Shown here: in pieces, positions 1 to 9,183 of the stretch
Position numbering within the stretch: the first letter of the stretch is position 1
Layout: each line of letters starts with the position of its first letter
Assembly: GCA_023150835.1 (NCBI GenBank)
Contig: JAKLKB010000009.1
Span: forward strand, 17,976 to 81,975
DNA: 64,000 nt
Direction of reading: 5' to 3'
Source of the DNA: Myxococcota bacterium
GTDB taxonomy: Bacteria; Myxococcota_C; UBA6777
Notes under the pieces: model-generated
Database searches by the model: none
What the model was told of the DNA's origin: nothing
Seen by the model: the letters and a program-made list of their open reading frames with translations, nothing else
Made by a program: the position numbers and the translations under genes

Positions 1-1022
1 ATCCGAAGAGGCGACCGCTTACGCCGTTGGAGATCATCAAATATTCCAGCAACATCTGCTCTGCCAAGATCGGCTTTCGGATGGGCAAAGAGCGTTTTCA
101 TCAACAACTCAAGGCATTCGGATTTGGAGAACGCTCTGATATCGGCCTTCCCGGGGAATCTCGTGGCATCCTCAGTTCTCCCCATCGTTGGTCGCAGATC
201 GGCCTTGCGAACATCGCATTTGGTCAAGGGATCGCCGTCACACCGATCCAACTGACGGCTGCGATCAACACCATCGCCAGCGACGGATTGTACTACAAAC
301 CCCGTCTCTTCAAGCAGATCATCGATCCAAAAGGCAAGGTCACACGCAAGTTTGAAACAGCCCCACGTCGCGTGATATCAAGCGATGTTGCCCAACGTAT
401 CGGTTTAATGATGGAGTCAGTGATCGGGGCACCCGATGGTACGGGAAAATCCGCACGAGTCGATGGCGTTCGTGCCGGCGGAAAGACAGGAACGGCACAA
501 AAGCCCATCCCGGGAGGACGAGGCTACGGCAAAGATCGCATCGGTTCTTTTGTGGGTTATGCGCCTGTGGATCAGCCCCGAATCACCGTCCTTGTTGTGA
601 TCGATGAACCCAAAAGCCCCTGCAAGTACGGCGGATGTACCGCTGCACCCGCATGGAGCGAGATCGTTCGGGAATCCTTGACCTATTTGGGAGTTCATAC
701 GGGTGAGCCGCTGCGCTTTGCCCCGATATCTCACGTGATGAAGCTCGCCGATGCGGACAAAACGCACGTCGCCAAAAAGCTCCCCCTTCCACGCAGCGCC
801 GCAAAGCGCAAGCACCCAACCAAGATCGCCCTTCGTTCGGCCAAACGCCCCCACCTCCAAGCACACCGCGTCCATCGCCCCCCCGCCAAGGCCCAAAAAT
901 CCCGTCATTCCAGCGATACCACACACCCGAAGCGCTCTCGCCCTTCCAAAGCACGACGCTCCCGTACAAAACCCAAACACCGACACAAACCCGCCAAACG
1001 CCGCTCCTTCGATACATGGTGA
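1..1022 (+). CDS. ftsI: Penicillin-binding protein (FtsI/PBP2-type transpeptidase), 5'-truncated
   Basis: The reading frame is already open at the first full codon (position 3), so the gene starts upstream of the window and the SxxK active-site serine is not visible. What remains is the second half of a class B PBP transpeptidase domain, which cross-links septal peptidoglycan in the periplasm. The SxN motif appears as SSN in IIKYSSNICSAKIG, and the KTG motif as GGKTGTAQKP. Between them lies the typical stretch FGQGIAVTPIQL. After the domain ends (about position 720) there is an unusual tail of some 95 residues very rich in Lys, Arg and His, ending RRSFDTW. FtsI is favoured over other class B PBPs by the SSN/KTGTAQ context, but FtsI versus an SpoVD- or PBP2-like paralogue cannot be settled without the N-terminus. 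Confidence 0.88.
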   Translation, partial: PKRRPLTPLEIIKYSSNICSAKIGFRMGKERFHQQLKAFGFGERSDIGLPGESRGILSSPHRWSQIGLANIAFGQGIAVTPIQLTAAINTIASDGLYYKPRLFKQIIDPKGKVTRKFETAPRRVISSDVAQRIGLMMESVIGAPDGTGKSARVDGVRAGGKTGTAQKPIPGGRGYGKDRIGSFVGYAPVDQPRITVLVVIDEPKSPCKYGGCTAAPAWSEIVRESLTYLGVHTGEPLRFAPISHVMKLADADKTHVAKKLPLPRSAAKRKHPTKIALRSAKRPHLQAHRVHRPPAKAQKSRHSSDTTHPKRSRPSKARRSRTKPKHRHKPAKRRSFDTW

Positions 1023-1155
1023 TGACAGAAAAACACCGCGAGAGTTGACAGTTTGGGGGATCTTCGATAAGCACGAAACAGGCAAAACGAGAGTCCAAGC
1101 GGATCTTTCTGGGAGAGAGACCACAGCAGAGGCGGCTTGGGTTGGAGGCGTGTGG

Positions 1156-2409
1156 ATGGTGGGTCGTTGTTTGTGTCGTGTTGGATACGGGCTCCTCTTG
1201 TGCGTGATGGGGTGGTGGGCAACGGTATGCACGCAAACGTCGGCGTATGCGCAAAAGACAGCGGACGTTTCTGTGGTTGTGTCTTCTCTCGACAAGACAG
1301 GCGCAAACAACGCATGGATCGAAGGCGTGTGGAGCGAGTCGTTGGGGGTGCGCCACCGCGAAAGTGCCCTCTATTTGGGCGGAATCCCCGAAGACCAAAG
1401 CAACGCCCTGTCTGAGGCCGCAAAAGCCTTTGCAGCGGGAAAAAAAGCCTACGAAGAACTGAATCCTGAGACCTCATTTCGCCAGTTCACCAAAGCCATC
1501 CGACACTACAAAGAAGCCAGCGCCTACACCACCGATATCAAGCCGCTCGCCCAAGCCCTGCTTTACATCGGCGTCGGCTACCTGCTGAACGGACAACGCG
1601 CCCAAGGCATCGCGTCTTTTCAACAAGCCTTGGTGTTTCAACCGACAGCGACGTTGGCGGGGATATCCACCGAAGAAGACAAGTTGCAGATCTTCAAACT
1701 GGCGGAAGAGGAGATCAAAAAACTTCCCAAGCACCTGATCAAGATCAGCGCAGAGACCGATGCTGCGGTCTTTATCGACGGTCGATTTCGCGGCGTGACG
1801 CCCTTGCAGGTGCGCTTGTCTGAAGGCGAACATCTGATCGCGGTGCGACGCCAAGGCTATGTCTCTTGGGGTCGCAGTTTGCGCATCAAAGGCCCAGAGA
1901 CCTTGGAGGCTCAACTCAAAGCCTTATCAGGACAAACCAACTGGCTAAAATTGGGACAAAGCGCGACGGACAACGGCAGCCAAGAACAAGCCGAAGTCCC
2001 CGCAAGTGTCCTTGCATTGGGCCAGTTGACAGGCGGTGAGATGTTGGTGATCGCACAAACCAAGCGGGTGCAATCGCGTTTGTGGATTCAAGCTGCGGCT
2101 TATGATCTTGCGAACAAACGCCAAGTTGCGGCAGGAGGCGCATGGGCCGAGTGGCCCAAAGGAACAGAGGTTGCGCAAGAGCTTCTGCGATCGCTGTTGC
2201 GTGGGACACCTGTTCGCCTTGGAGGTTGGCTCCCAAATGCCATAGGAAGCACGGGAAGCCCCCCCAAAGGAGGCGGAAACGCCGTAGGGATCGCGTTGGG
2301 TATCACAGCGGGTGTGCTGGTGTTGGGGGCGGGCGTTGCGATCGCGGTGTATTTCTTGACGCAACCGCGCTGCGAAAAAGGAAGCTGCATCGATCTCACG
2401 CTCAAGTAA
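1156..2409 (+). CDS. Secreted/membrane PEGA-domain protein
   Basis: 417 residues. The frame is open back to 751, but the ATG at 1156 is preferred: it has GGAGG eight bases upstream and begins a clear signal peptide or anchor (basic start, hydrophobic LLLCVMGWWATVC, then TSAYAQ). Residues ~65-170 are helical and TPR-like (AAKAFAAGKKAYEELNPETSFRQFTKAIRHYKEAS). Residues ~193-250 match a PEGA domain (VFIDGRFRGVTPLQVRLSEGEHLIAVRRQGY), a surface or envelope beta-fold. A Gly-rich linker precedes a second hydrophobic segment at ~376-401, followed by a short tail with two cysteines. It follows the PBP gene on the same strand with a 133-bp gap. Envelope location is well supported; the specific role is unknown. 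Such PEGA proteins are frequent in Myxococcota. Confidence 0.82.
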   Translation: MVGRCLCRVGYGLLLCVMGWWATVCTQTSAYAQKTADVSVVVSSLDKTGANNAWIEGVWSESLGVRHRESALYLGGIPEDQSNALSEAAKAFAAGKKAYEELNPETSFRQFTKAIRHYKEASAYTTDIKPLAQALLYIGVGYLLNGQRAQGIASFQQALVFQPTATLAGISTEEDKLQIFKLAEEEIKKLPKHLIKISAETDAAVFIDGRFRGVTPLQVRLSEGEHLIAVRRQGYVSWGRSLRIKGPETLEAQLKALSGQTNWLKLGQSATDNGSQEQAEVPASVLALGQLTGGEMLVIAQTKRVQSRLWIQAAAYDLANKRQVAAGGAWAEWPKGTEVAQELLRSLLRGTPVRLGGWLPNAIGSTGSPPKGGGNAVGIALGITAGVLVLGAGVAIAVYFLTQPRCEKGSCIDLTLK

Positions 2410-2467
2410 CCCTCTCCTGATCACTGTCCCCGCTCAACAGCCATCAGAAAACCTCGGAATAGAGGCC

Positions 2468-2974
2468 ATGATCACCATGCACAAACTACACTCCCCTCTG
2501 CCCTGCTCCAAGTCCGATCTTGGGCGAACCAAGAACAGCTTCGTGCGGATCTGCTCGATGCTGTTGCTGTGCCTTGTTCTCGGAGCGATCTCGTCTTGTG
2601 GCTCGCCCTCAGAGGGCGGATTTGGTGTTCGACTCCAAGGGCTCGATGCAGCGGTACTTGCGCGGATGCGCTTTCTGGATATCGCGATCTTTCCCGCAAG
2701 CAAGGTGGCTTGCAACCAAGTCAACGCCACCAACTACACCAAAAGCGGAGCTTTTGCCGCCGATCACCTCGGGGAATTTCCCGTTCGCTTCGATGGAACC
2801 GAACGAAGGGCGATTATCAACGAGCTTCCCGAAGGCAACGATCTCGTGTTGTATTTCCTCGGCCTTGAGTCGGTGGGAGAAGAAAAGAAAGCGCTCGCCC
2901 AAGGCTGCACAAGCGGGATCACCCTCAAAAAAGCGGAGATCACCGTCGTCAACGTCACGATGAACGCCCTTTAG
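2468..2974 (+). CDS. Hypothetical lipoprotein
   Basis: 168 residues from the ATG at 2468; a second ATG at 2477 is equally possible. The N-terminus carries a type II signal sequence: hydrophobic SMLLLCLVLGAISS followed by Cys-Gly-Ser (lipobox AISSC), so the mature protein should start at a lipidated cysteine around residue 43. The n-region is longer than usual (~30 residues), so the true start may be further in. The mature part (~125 residues) contains three more cysteines and no domain I recognise. It sits 58 bp after the PEGA gene and is probably co-transcribed with it. Confidence 0.7.
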   Translation: MITMHKLHSPLPCSKSDLGRTKNSFVRICSMLLLCLVLGAISSCGSPSEGGFGVRLQGLDAAVLARMRFLDIAIFPASKVACNQVNATNYTKSGAFAADHLGEFPVRFDGTERRAIINELPEGNDLVLYFLGLESVGEEKKALAQGCTSGITLKKAEITVVNVTMNAL

Positions 2975-3148
2975 CTCTCCTCAAAAAACGACCGTTGTCT
3001 TCGCACAAGAAGCCACCGTCACCCACATCACGCCCCGTCGTGTACAACCATGACGTCCGATACAACGACTGGACCTGTTCACCGCCCCCCACATCATGCC
3101 CTGTTATGCCCTTCTATCGAAGGGACAAGATAGGCTAAGGAGCGCTAT

Positions 3149-3478
3149 ATGAGCGAAGCACCCAAGCAAGAAAACAAGCCACGGCGCAGAGTCGCCCCCC
3201 TACGCAACACCGCCCCTCGCCGCGTCCAGCCCGAAGCCCCTCCCCAACACGGCGTATTCAAAGAGGGATGGCTACGCTATCACGATTTTTATAACGGTTT
3301 TATGCCCCACCCAAGCGAGTTCGCACGAGGCGAAGATCAAGGCGCAACTGAGATGGGGCTGGTTCGTATCCCTGCGTTGATCTTCTACGTCCCGATCTAC
3401 TACATCTTCTTGCTTTTGCTGTTTCCGCTGTTCTATCCCTTTATGCTTTTTTCCGCGATCTCTGCGCGAAAATCCTAG
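3149..3478 (+). CDS. Small membrane protein, unknown function
   Basis: 109 residues, preceded by a strong Shine-Dalgarno (AAGGAG, eight bases before the ATG). The N-terminal third is basic and proline-rich (RRRVAPLRNTAPRRVQPEAPP). The C-terminal third is one or two hydrophobic segments (IPALIFYVPIYYIFLLLLFPLFYPFMLFSAI) ending in a short basic tail. No family is recognised. The 174-bp gap upstream shows no other gene. The downstream side is a tandem repeat that belongs to the end of the convergent TPR gene. Confidence 0.7.
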   Translation: MSEAPKQENKPRRRVAPLRNTAPRRVQPEAPPQHGVFKEGWLRYHDFYNGFMPHPSEFARGEDQGATEMGLVRIPALIFYVPIYYIFLLLLFPLFYPFMLFSAISARKS

Positions 3479-3526
3479 AGCACCCGAGAGGTGCGCGAGG
3501 TCACAGATCAGGGGAGCGCAATGTAG

Positions 3527-3650
3527 GAAAGCGAAGCACTGCCTTTGCAAGGTTCGCAATCAGCGAGACAACAGCTCGGGGAGCGAAACGCTGTTTTTGC
3601 AAGGCTCGCGATCAGCGAGACAACAGATCGAAGGAGCGAAACGCTGTCAT
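3527..3650. repeat. 53-54 bp tandem repeat across the stop codon of the giant TPR gene
   Basis: Two full units (3527-3580, 3581-3633) and a partial third share the core GCAAGGCTCGCGATCAGCGA and then GACAACAG. The stop codon of the minus-strand TPR gene (3612-3614) lies inside the second unit, so the last codons of that gene (SFDLLSR) are duplicated downstream of it. A more degenerate copy may precede 3527. Confidence 0.8.
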
Positions 3651-6600
3651 GGAAAGACTCGGATCGAGGGGGATCTGGAGCTTTTTGCGCAGCGCAAGAT
3701 GTTGGCGAGAAAAAGCAAAGGCCAAAAAAGAATGCAGGGGCGGGAAGTTTTCGATCAACATCGCGAAATCTGCGGGAGGACGGTCGAGACGACCTGCGGC
3801 ATACAGAGCCATCGCTTGCAGCGCAGGCGCAAAAGAAGGTGTGGCAAGGAGACCGATCTGCGAAGAGATCCGCTCGACGGTGTCATGCCACACAACGGGA
3901 GCAGGCAGTTCTTGTCGGATCTCTGGGGAACAAAGACGCTCCGCCAAGGTCCACAGCTCGATCGGGATCTCGGCGGGTGGAAAGATCTCGCGGGGTAGGT
4001 GTTGCAAAAGAAGATGTGCAAGAGTCCCAAGCAGCGTAGCGGATCGAAAAGGCGGCAAAAGCTGGGTCATGGTTTTGGCGAGCAAAAAGCGTTGCTGTTC
4101 GGGGGGAGATGCGTACAAAAACGCATCGCCAAGCAAAAAAGTGGGCGGGTGGTAACGCAAAAGCGCAGGAGCAAGCGTGTCCGATTCTCCCGCAACAAGA
4201 TGCACCGAAGGCAAACCAAACTGCGAAGACAAACGCCGAACCATCCGAGACAAGGGATGATTCGGCTCCAAGGTTTCGTTTGCGAGATGCGTTGCCAAGG
4301 GCGGTAAAAGCGAAGCCCAAGAGGCCGAGTGTTCGTTCATAGCTGTAAACAAAGACGTTGCGGCCTCGGCTTGTTCGGCAAAGTCACCGAGGCAATGGCG
4401 TATCTCTTCGTTTGTCAAAGAATGTCCATCTCCATCCCAAGCGTTCTCTTCGATGGCAGGAAGAGAGGCGGGTGTCTCTTCGCCATGATACCGCAGGAGC
4501 GTCACAGCAAGGGCGAGGATATCGTGTTCTTGGTAGGTTTGGCAGAGCCAAACCAAGCGATGCAACGGCTGTGTCGAAGAAGGAACATCCAGATAAAGCT
4601 CTGTGAGGAGCTGGGTTTCGCGCTGCCATGTGGGTGCAAGCTCGCGATAGCGAAGGAGAAACAGATCTTCGGTGGGGCAGATCTGCAAGCCGAGCAGGTA
4701 GGTCAGGAGCGCCATGGGAGCTTGTTGGAGGGTGTGTTGAAAGAGTTGAGCGATGTTGTAAACGGTGGCAACAAGTTGTTCTTTGGGTGCGTTGTTGGCG
4801 TTTGCTTGGCGCAAACGCTCGACAAGTTGGAAGATCTGTTCTGCTGCGGAGTTTTGTTGTTCATCTTCGCCCCCATGCAAACGCTCGGCGAGCGCAAAGA
4901 TCTGTTCGAGGGTGACTTGGGCTTTGTGCGGAACGGAGCGGAGTTGAACACCGTGCCATCGGTCTTGGGAGCGAGACGCGGGAAGATCTTTTGAGGAAGC
5001 CGCAGCGAGCGCGTCTTGGGAGGATTTGGAAGGTGAGGACTGAAACATCAAAGTAAAGTGTTCGTCCGAAGAAAGCAGGGGCGGCAAGAGATCAGGATCA
5101 TCCAATTCACCGCTGTCTGTCGCAGGATGAACGGAGTCGTTGGGAGAAGAAGAAAAGGTGATCTGTGTGTCTTGTTGGGGGATCAAGGTATCGGGCGAAA
5201 CCCAGACGGCTCCGGACTTGTTGCCAAAGAAGTCGGAAAGATCGTCTTGGGTGAGGTGTGCGTGGATCTGCGGAGGGCGGAGCATGGGATCAGGAAGAGG
5301 CCGATAGTTGTTGGTTCGCGCAGGATCGGGAAGTGGCGAAAAGGAGTCTGTGCGTGTGTGATCGTTGAAGTGTTGTCCTGAGAAGGCGGCGTGTGGGAAG
5401 GATGTTGTGCGGGAGAAGGCGTTTTCTTGGGCAGGATCAGGGAGAGCAGCATGAGTGTCTGTGCGCATGGCGTCTTGTGCGGAGAGGGCGGGAGGATGGG
5501 CCTCAAACGCATCGGTACGCGAGGTTTCTTCTTTTTGCGCGAGAAGATCTTCGACAGCGGGAAGGTCTGTATGGGTTTGAAAGCTTTCGTTTTCTTTGGG
5601 CAACGATCCTGAAGGGACGGGAAGATGGGCGAGAGGAGCGCGCATTTCATCGATCGTCGCTTCTTGAAGAAAAGCAGGGACAGGAAGGTGGGCGAGAGGA
5701 GCGCGCATCTCGTCGATGGTCGCTTCTTGAAAATGGATCGGTGGTAGCGATTGGGGCGGGCTCGATGGCTTCGTTTCCACCGAGCGTTCGGAGGAAACAG
5801 GATGTTCAGCGGTCGTGGCATTGTCTGGCGTGGCTGATGCCGTTTCGTGGGCAGAAAGAGCATCCGTTTCGTCAAGCTCACCGAGTTCAGGAACCGCATC
5901 GTGTTCGTCGGTGATTGACGATGCAGAGAGCGCGGATTCATCGACAGGATCGTTTGTTCTAGAGGGAGAATGCCTGTGTTTGGGGGTTAGCCCCACAGAG
6001 GGGCGCAACGATGCCGAGAGACGGGTAGAGGGCGAAGAGACGGGAGGCTCGATATCGGGGAAGATTTCATTATTTTGGGTATGTATGTTGGGGGGTGGGT
6101 TCGAGATCTTTGCCATCTCCGCCATCTCCGAGGACTCTGTCGAGCCCAACAATTCTTCAAGGTTGTGGATCATCGAACGTGCAGAAGCCATCTCAGGGTC
6201 GGCTTGCCAAGCCTCCCGAAGAGAATCCAAAGCGGAAGGCCATCGCTCGCATCGAGCGTGAGCGTGGGCAAGGCGCACCAACAAACGAGCGCGCTCTTTG
6301 CGATCACTGGCCTTTGGCAAAAGGCGCGTCAAGTACTCGGCCTGTTCGTCGAACCGTTCAAGCCGTCCACACAAGGTCTCAGCGCGTTCAAGAACGACGA
6401 CAGACTGAGGAGAAAGAGCCAAGACAAGGCGATAAGCGGACAGAGCTTGTTGTGGCTGGCGCAAGGTGTATTCATAAAAAAACCCAAGTTGTTGGTACAA
6501 CGCAGGCAGTTTTTCGGAAGCAAGGAGGTCGTTTTCGCTACGAGCGATCTGCTTTTTGAGCAGACGTTCCAAAAGCATCCACGCCTGAAAACGAGCCGCC

Positions 6601-8957
6601 AACGAAAGCGCACGCACAAGCAGCGAAGAGGGAACGCGGTGTCCTTGGGCCTCGATCTGTTGTAAAAACTCGATGGCACGGGCTTGATCTTTGAGATGAA
6701 AACAGACAGCAGCCAACCAATAGCTGATTTCGGCATGTTGCAGATCATCCACCACGCGCAGTTGCGCTTGGGACAAGATCTCCAGCAAGCGTGCAGGAAC
6801 ACCACGCGCCAAGATCTCTGGCAACAAAAACAACGCATCCTCAAAACCGCCGTCGATCAAAAACAAGCGATGGCAGACTTGCAAGATATCGTCGTCAACA
6901 TCGGAGGATTCGAGCGAGACAGCAGCGATGCGCATCAACAGAGCGCGCTGAAGGTCGGTATCTTGGGAACGCTCAAACAATCGCCACAAGATCCCCATCG
7001 CTTCGGTACGTTCACCGACCCGCAACAACAAATCAACGAAAGGCCATAAGATCTCGCCATGATCGTCTGCACTCCGATGGGCTTTTCGATAAGCCTCTAA
7101 AGCTTCCGATTGCTTGGACTTGTCATCTTCCAACATCGACGCCAGCCCCAAAAGATGACGGGCGCGAGCCAACGGAGATTCGGGGATATCAAGCAAACGA
7201 TGCGAAAGCTCTAGTGCTTGTTTGGAAAGCCCAAGACTCAAAGCGAGTTGTCGGCCTAGCTGCAAAAGCTCGGTATGATCGGGATGGCGCTGCCATATTT
7301 TTTGAAAAACCCGCCAAGCGCGCTGTGTTCCGTCTTTTTCAAGCAACAGCCGATGCACCAATTGGATCTGCCACGTGATGTCGCCGTTCCCTTGAAACGC
7401 CATCTCTTCACACCAGCGCCCGAGCGGGTGAGACAAGCCAAAAAGCCGAACTCTCCGCCAAATCGAACGCAAGACCAACGGATCTTTTGGAAACCAAGCC
7501 CACGCCATCCAAGCCATCGTCAGGCCGCGCCAAGGGACACGTGCGGATTGTTCGAACCATACGGCCATACGCATCCACACCCATGCACGCAAGATCGCCG
7601 AAGGCTGCGAAAGACCAAACAGCCTCCACGCCCGCAAACAGGTCTTGTGATCGCCACGCGCACGAAAAGCCACCAAGACTCGTTCAAAACGCACAGGATC
7701 ACTCGGAACCATCGAAAAATCCAGCCATAGCCAATCGAACATCTCCACCGAAGACAACAAGCCTTGGCGGTGTGTGTCCAAAAGCCGCGCAAACGAGGCA
7801 GGGTTGTGCGAGATCGGAAGACGCCCCAACGGCAGATAACGCTGCAAACGATCGAGCAGCGGCCAAGCTTCCGCATCCGCGATAGCATGATACAAAGATT
7901 CCCAAACATGCGTCCCCCGCGATCGTCGGCGCAAGATCCCTTCCCAAGCGATCTCGGCCTCTTGACCGCCTTTGTGCGTTAGGCTTGTTGCGTACAAACA
8001 AGCTTGTTCTTCTTCGACGTACACATCCAACATCGCAAGGCGCGCACACATCGTATCCAGAGCGGCTTTTTGTGGCGAGACCTGCGTGGCGGCGTGCCGC
8101 TCCGAAGATTGCCTTTGCTGACGTTCGTCTCGAATGCCCGAACCATCGAGATGATCTTGCGATACCAGCGAAGCAAAGTGTACGCGTAACACCAAATCCT
8201 CGGACGGATGAACAAAAGCGGGTAGAGCCTGTCTCAAGTGAGACCACTGTTGTTGGCGCAAAAGATGCGCAACCCATGCGGCTTCGTGGGCTGTCCACGG
8301 GAAAGCTCGCACACGAAGGCACCGCTCCATCCACGCAGCATCGGGCGCAAGCGCTCCAGCGCATTGAACAGATATCTGCCAAAGTTCTCGAATCAACGAA
8401 TCATCCGAAGAATAAGCCATCCATCGCAACGTTGCTCGTGTCAGCGCTCTCCACGCTTTGGCCCGAACCAACACAGACTCCACGCGGCGAAAAGCCTCGA
8501 CGGCTCCGTATTGTTGACAAAGGCATCGCTCCATCATCTCCAACGAATCTTCGGAAAAATTGGGGTTTTGATAGCACGTCAGGACAGAAAAAGGGCGAGA
8601 CAAGGGACGCCCCCCCAGATGACGGGCGGCCTCGACTTGTTGTTGCGCAGCTTCGGGCAAATGCACCAACCACTGCTCTTGAAGCGAAAGCAAAAGCTGA
8701 GCAGACAACGACGACGAAACCCCCTGCAAGCGGCTCGCGAGTCGTCGAAGTGTCTGCTGTTGCTCGGGGATTTGAGGAGAAGAAAGCGCCCAAGCCGCCG
8801 CCAACAAAAGCGACACCGCGTGTTGATGGGGTGGTTGGGCTTCTTGGGCGCAGGATTCGAGATGGTGCGCCAAACGCAAGTGATGACCCGCTGTTGCAAG
8901 CGCAAGCAAGGGCTGTTGAGTTGTAAGAGGAACGTGTTCGTACAATCTCGGCTCCAT
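3612..8957 (-). CDS. Giant TPR-repeat protein (1781 aa)
   Basis: No signal peptide or membrane segment is evident, so it is probably cytoplasmic. Residues ~1-940 are almost entirely helical with many degenerate TPR units; clear examples are AEISYWLAAVCFHLKDQARAIEFLQQIEAQG and LYQQLGFFYEYTLRQPQQALSAYRLVLALSPQS. Residues ~950-1330 are a low-complexity acidic, Ser/Pro/Thr-rich linker with a direct duplication of EATIDEMRAPLAHLPVP. The C-terminal ~400 residues are again helical and contain HLVAGESDTLAPALLRYHPPTFLLGDAFLYASPPEQQRF-type sequence, which recalls C-terminal regions of large myxobacterial TPR proteins; the exact family is not identified. The ATG at 8957 has GGAAGG almost abutting it, so the start is only moderately sure. 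Probably a protein-interaction scaffold. It is transcribed in the same direction as the next two genes upstream. Confidence 0.85.
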   Translation of the reverse strand: MEPRLYEHVPLTTQQPLLALATAGHHLRLAHHLESCAQEAQPPHQHAVSLLLAAAWALSSPQIPEQQQTLRRLASRLQGVSSSLSAQLLLSLQEQWLVHLPEAAQQQVEAARHLGGRPLSRPFSVLTCYQNPNFSEDSLEMMERCLCQQYGAVEAFRRVESVLVRAKAWRALTRATLRWMAYSSDDSLIRELWQISVQCAGALAPDAAWMERCLRVRAFPWTAHEAAWVAHLLRQQQWSHLRQALPAFVHPSEDLVLRVHFASLVSQDHLDGSGIRDERQQRQSSERHAATQVSPQKAALDTMCARLAMLDVYVEEEQACLYATSLTHKGGQEAEIAWEGILRRRSRGTHVWESLYHAIADAEAWPLLDRLQRYLPLGRLPISHNPASFARLLDTHRQGLLSSVEMFDWLWLDFSMVPSDPVRFERVLVAFRARGDHKTCLRAWRLFGLSQPSAILRAWVWMRMAVWFEQSARVPWRGLTMAWMAWAWFPKDPLVLRSIWRRVRLFGLSHPLGRWCEEMAFQGNGDITWQIQLVHRLLLEKDGTQRAWRVFQKIWQRHPDHTELLQLGRQLALSLGLSKQALELSHRLLDIPESPLARARHLLGLASMLEDDKSKQSEALEAYRKAHRSADDHGEILWPFVDLLLRVGERTEAMGILWRLFERSQDTDLQRALLMRIAAVSLESSDVDDDILQVCHRLFLIDGGFEDALFLLPEILARGVPARLLEILSQAQLRVVDDLQHAEISYWLAAVCFHLKDQARAIEFLQQIEAQGHRVPSSLLVRALSLAARFQAWMLLERLLKKQIARSENDLLASEKLPALYQQLGFFYEYTLRQPQQALSAYRLVLALSPQSVVVLERAETLCGRLERFDEQAEYLTRLLPKASDRKERARLLVRLAHAHARCERWPSALDSLREAWQADPEMASARSMIHNLEELLGSTESSEMAEMAKISNPPPNIHTQNNEIFPDIEPPVSSPSTRLSASLRPSVGLTPKHRHSPSRTNDPVDESALSASSITDEHDAVPELGELDETDALSAHETASATPDNATTAEHPVSSERSVETKPSSPPQSLPPIHFQEATIDEMRAPLAHLPVPAFLQEATIDEMRAPLAHLPVPSGSLPKENESFQTHTDLPAVEDLLAQKEETSRTDAFEAHPPALSAQDAMRTDTHAALPDPAQENAFSRTTSFPHAAFSGQHFNDHTRTDSFSPLPDPARTNNYRPLPDPMLRPPQIHAHLTQDDLSDFFGNKSGAVWVSPDTLIPQQDTQITFSSSPNDSVHPATDSGELDDPDLLPPLLSSDEHFTLMFQSSPSKSSQDALAAASSKDLPASRSQDRWHGVQLRSVPHKAQVTLEQIFALAERLHGGEDEQQNSAAEQIFQLVERLRQANANNAPKEQLVATVYNIAQLFQHTLQQAPMALLTYLLGLQICPTEDLFLLRYRELAPTWQRETQLLTELYLDVPSSTQPLHRLVWLCQTYQEHDILALAVTLLRYHGEETPASLPAIEENAWDGDGHSLTNEEIRHCLGDFAEQAEAATSLFTAMNEHSASWASLLPPLATHLANETLEPNHPLSRMVRRLSSQFGLPSVHLVAGESDTLAPALLRYHPPTFLLGDAFLYASPPEQQRFLLAKTMTQLLPPFRSATLLGTLAHLLLQHLPREIFPPAEIPIELWTLAERLCSPEIRQELPAPVVWHDTVERISSQIGLLATPSFAPALQAMALYAAGRLDRPPADFAMLIENFPPLHSFLAFAFSRQHLALRKKLQIPLDPSLSMTAFRSFDLLSR
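5614..5730. repeat. Direct duplication, 54 bp units with 63 bp period, inside the TPR gene
   Basis: Copies at 5614-5667 and 5677-5730 differ at a few bases and encode two copies of EATIDEMRAPLAHLPVP in the disordered linker. The period is a multiple of three, so the frame is kept. Confidence 0.85.
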
Positions 8958-9183
8958 CCTTCCGTCACCATCGAATCATGGACATCCGTCAGCCATCGCA
9001 ACACACGGGATATCTTCGCCCCCCCGCGTTCGGTGTCGAAAGCGAACAAGTACACGACACCGATGGAGGACAGAGCGCGAATGCGTTGTGCGGAAAGAAG
9101 TGAGGCAACGCATGGTGGGTTGGGGTCTTGAAGCGCGTTCTTTCTGTTGTTTGTCTAGGATGCAGCACGCCGAGATAGCGCGT

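Noticed and set aside
751..1155. Upstream extension of the PEGA gene to 751
   Set aside because: The first 135 residues are low-complexity and overlap the PBP tail; ATG 1156 has a Shine-Dalgarno and begins a signal peptide.
7985..8926. Plus-strand frames of ~300 codons opposite the giant TPR gene
   Set aside because: Antisense shadow; no start signals and no domain.
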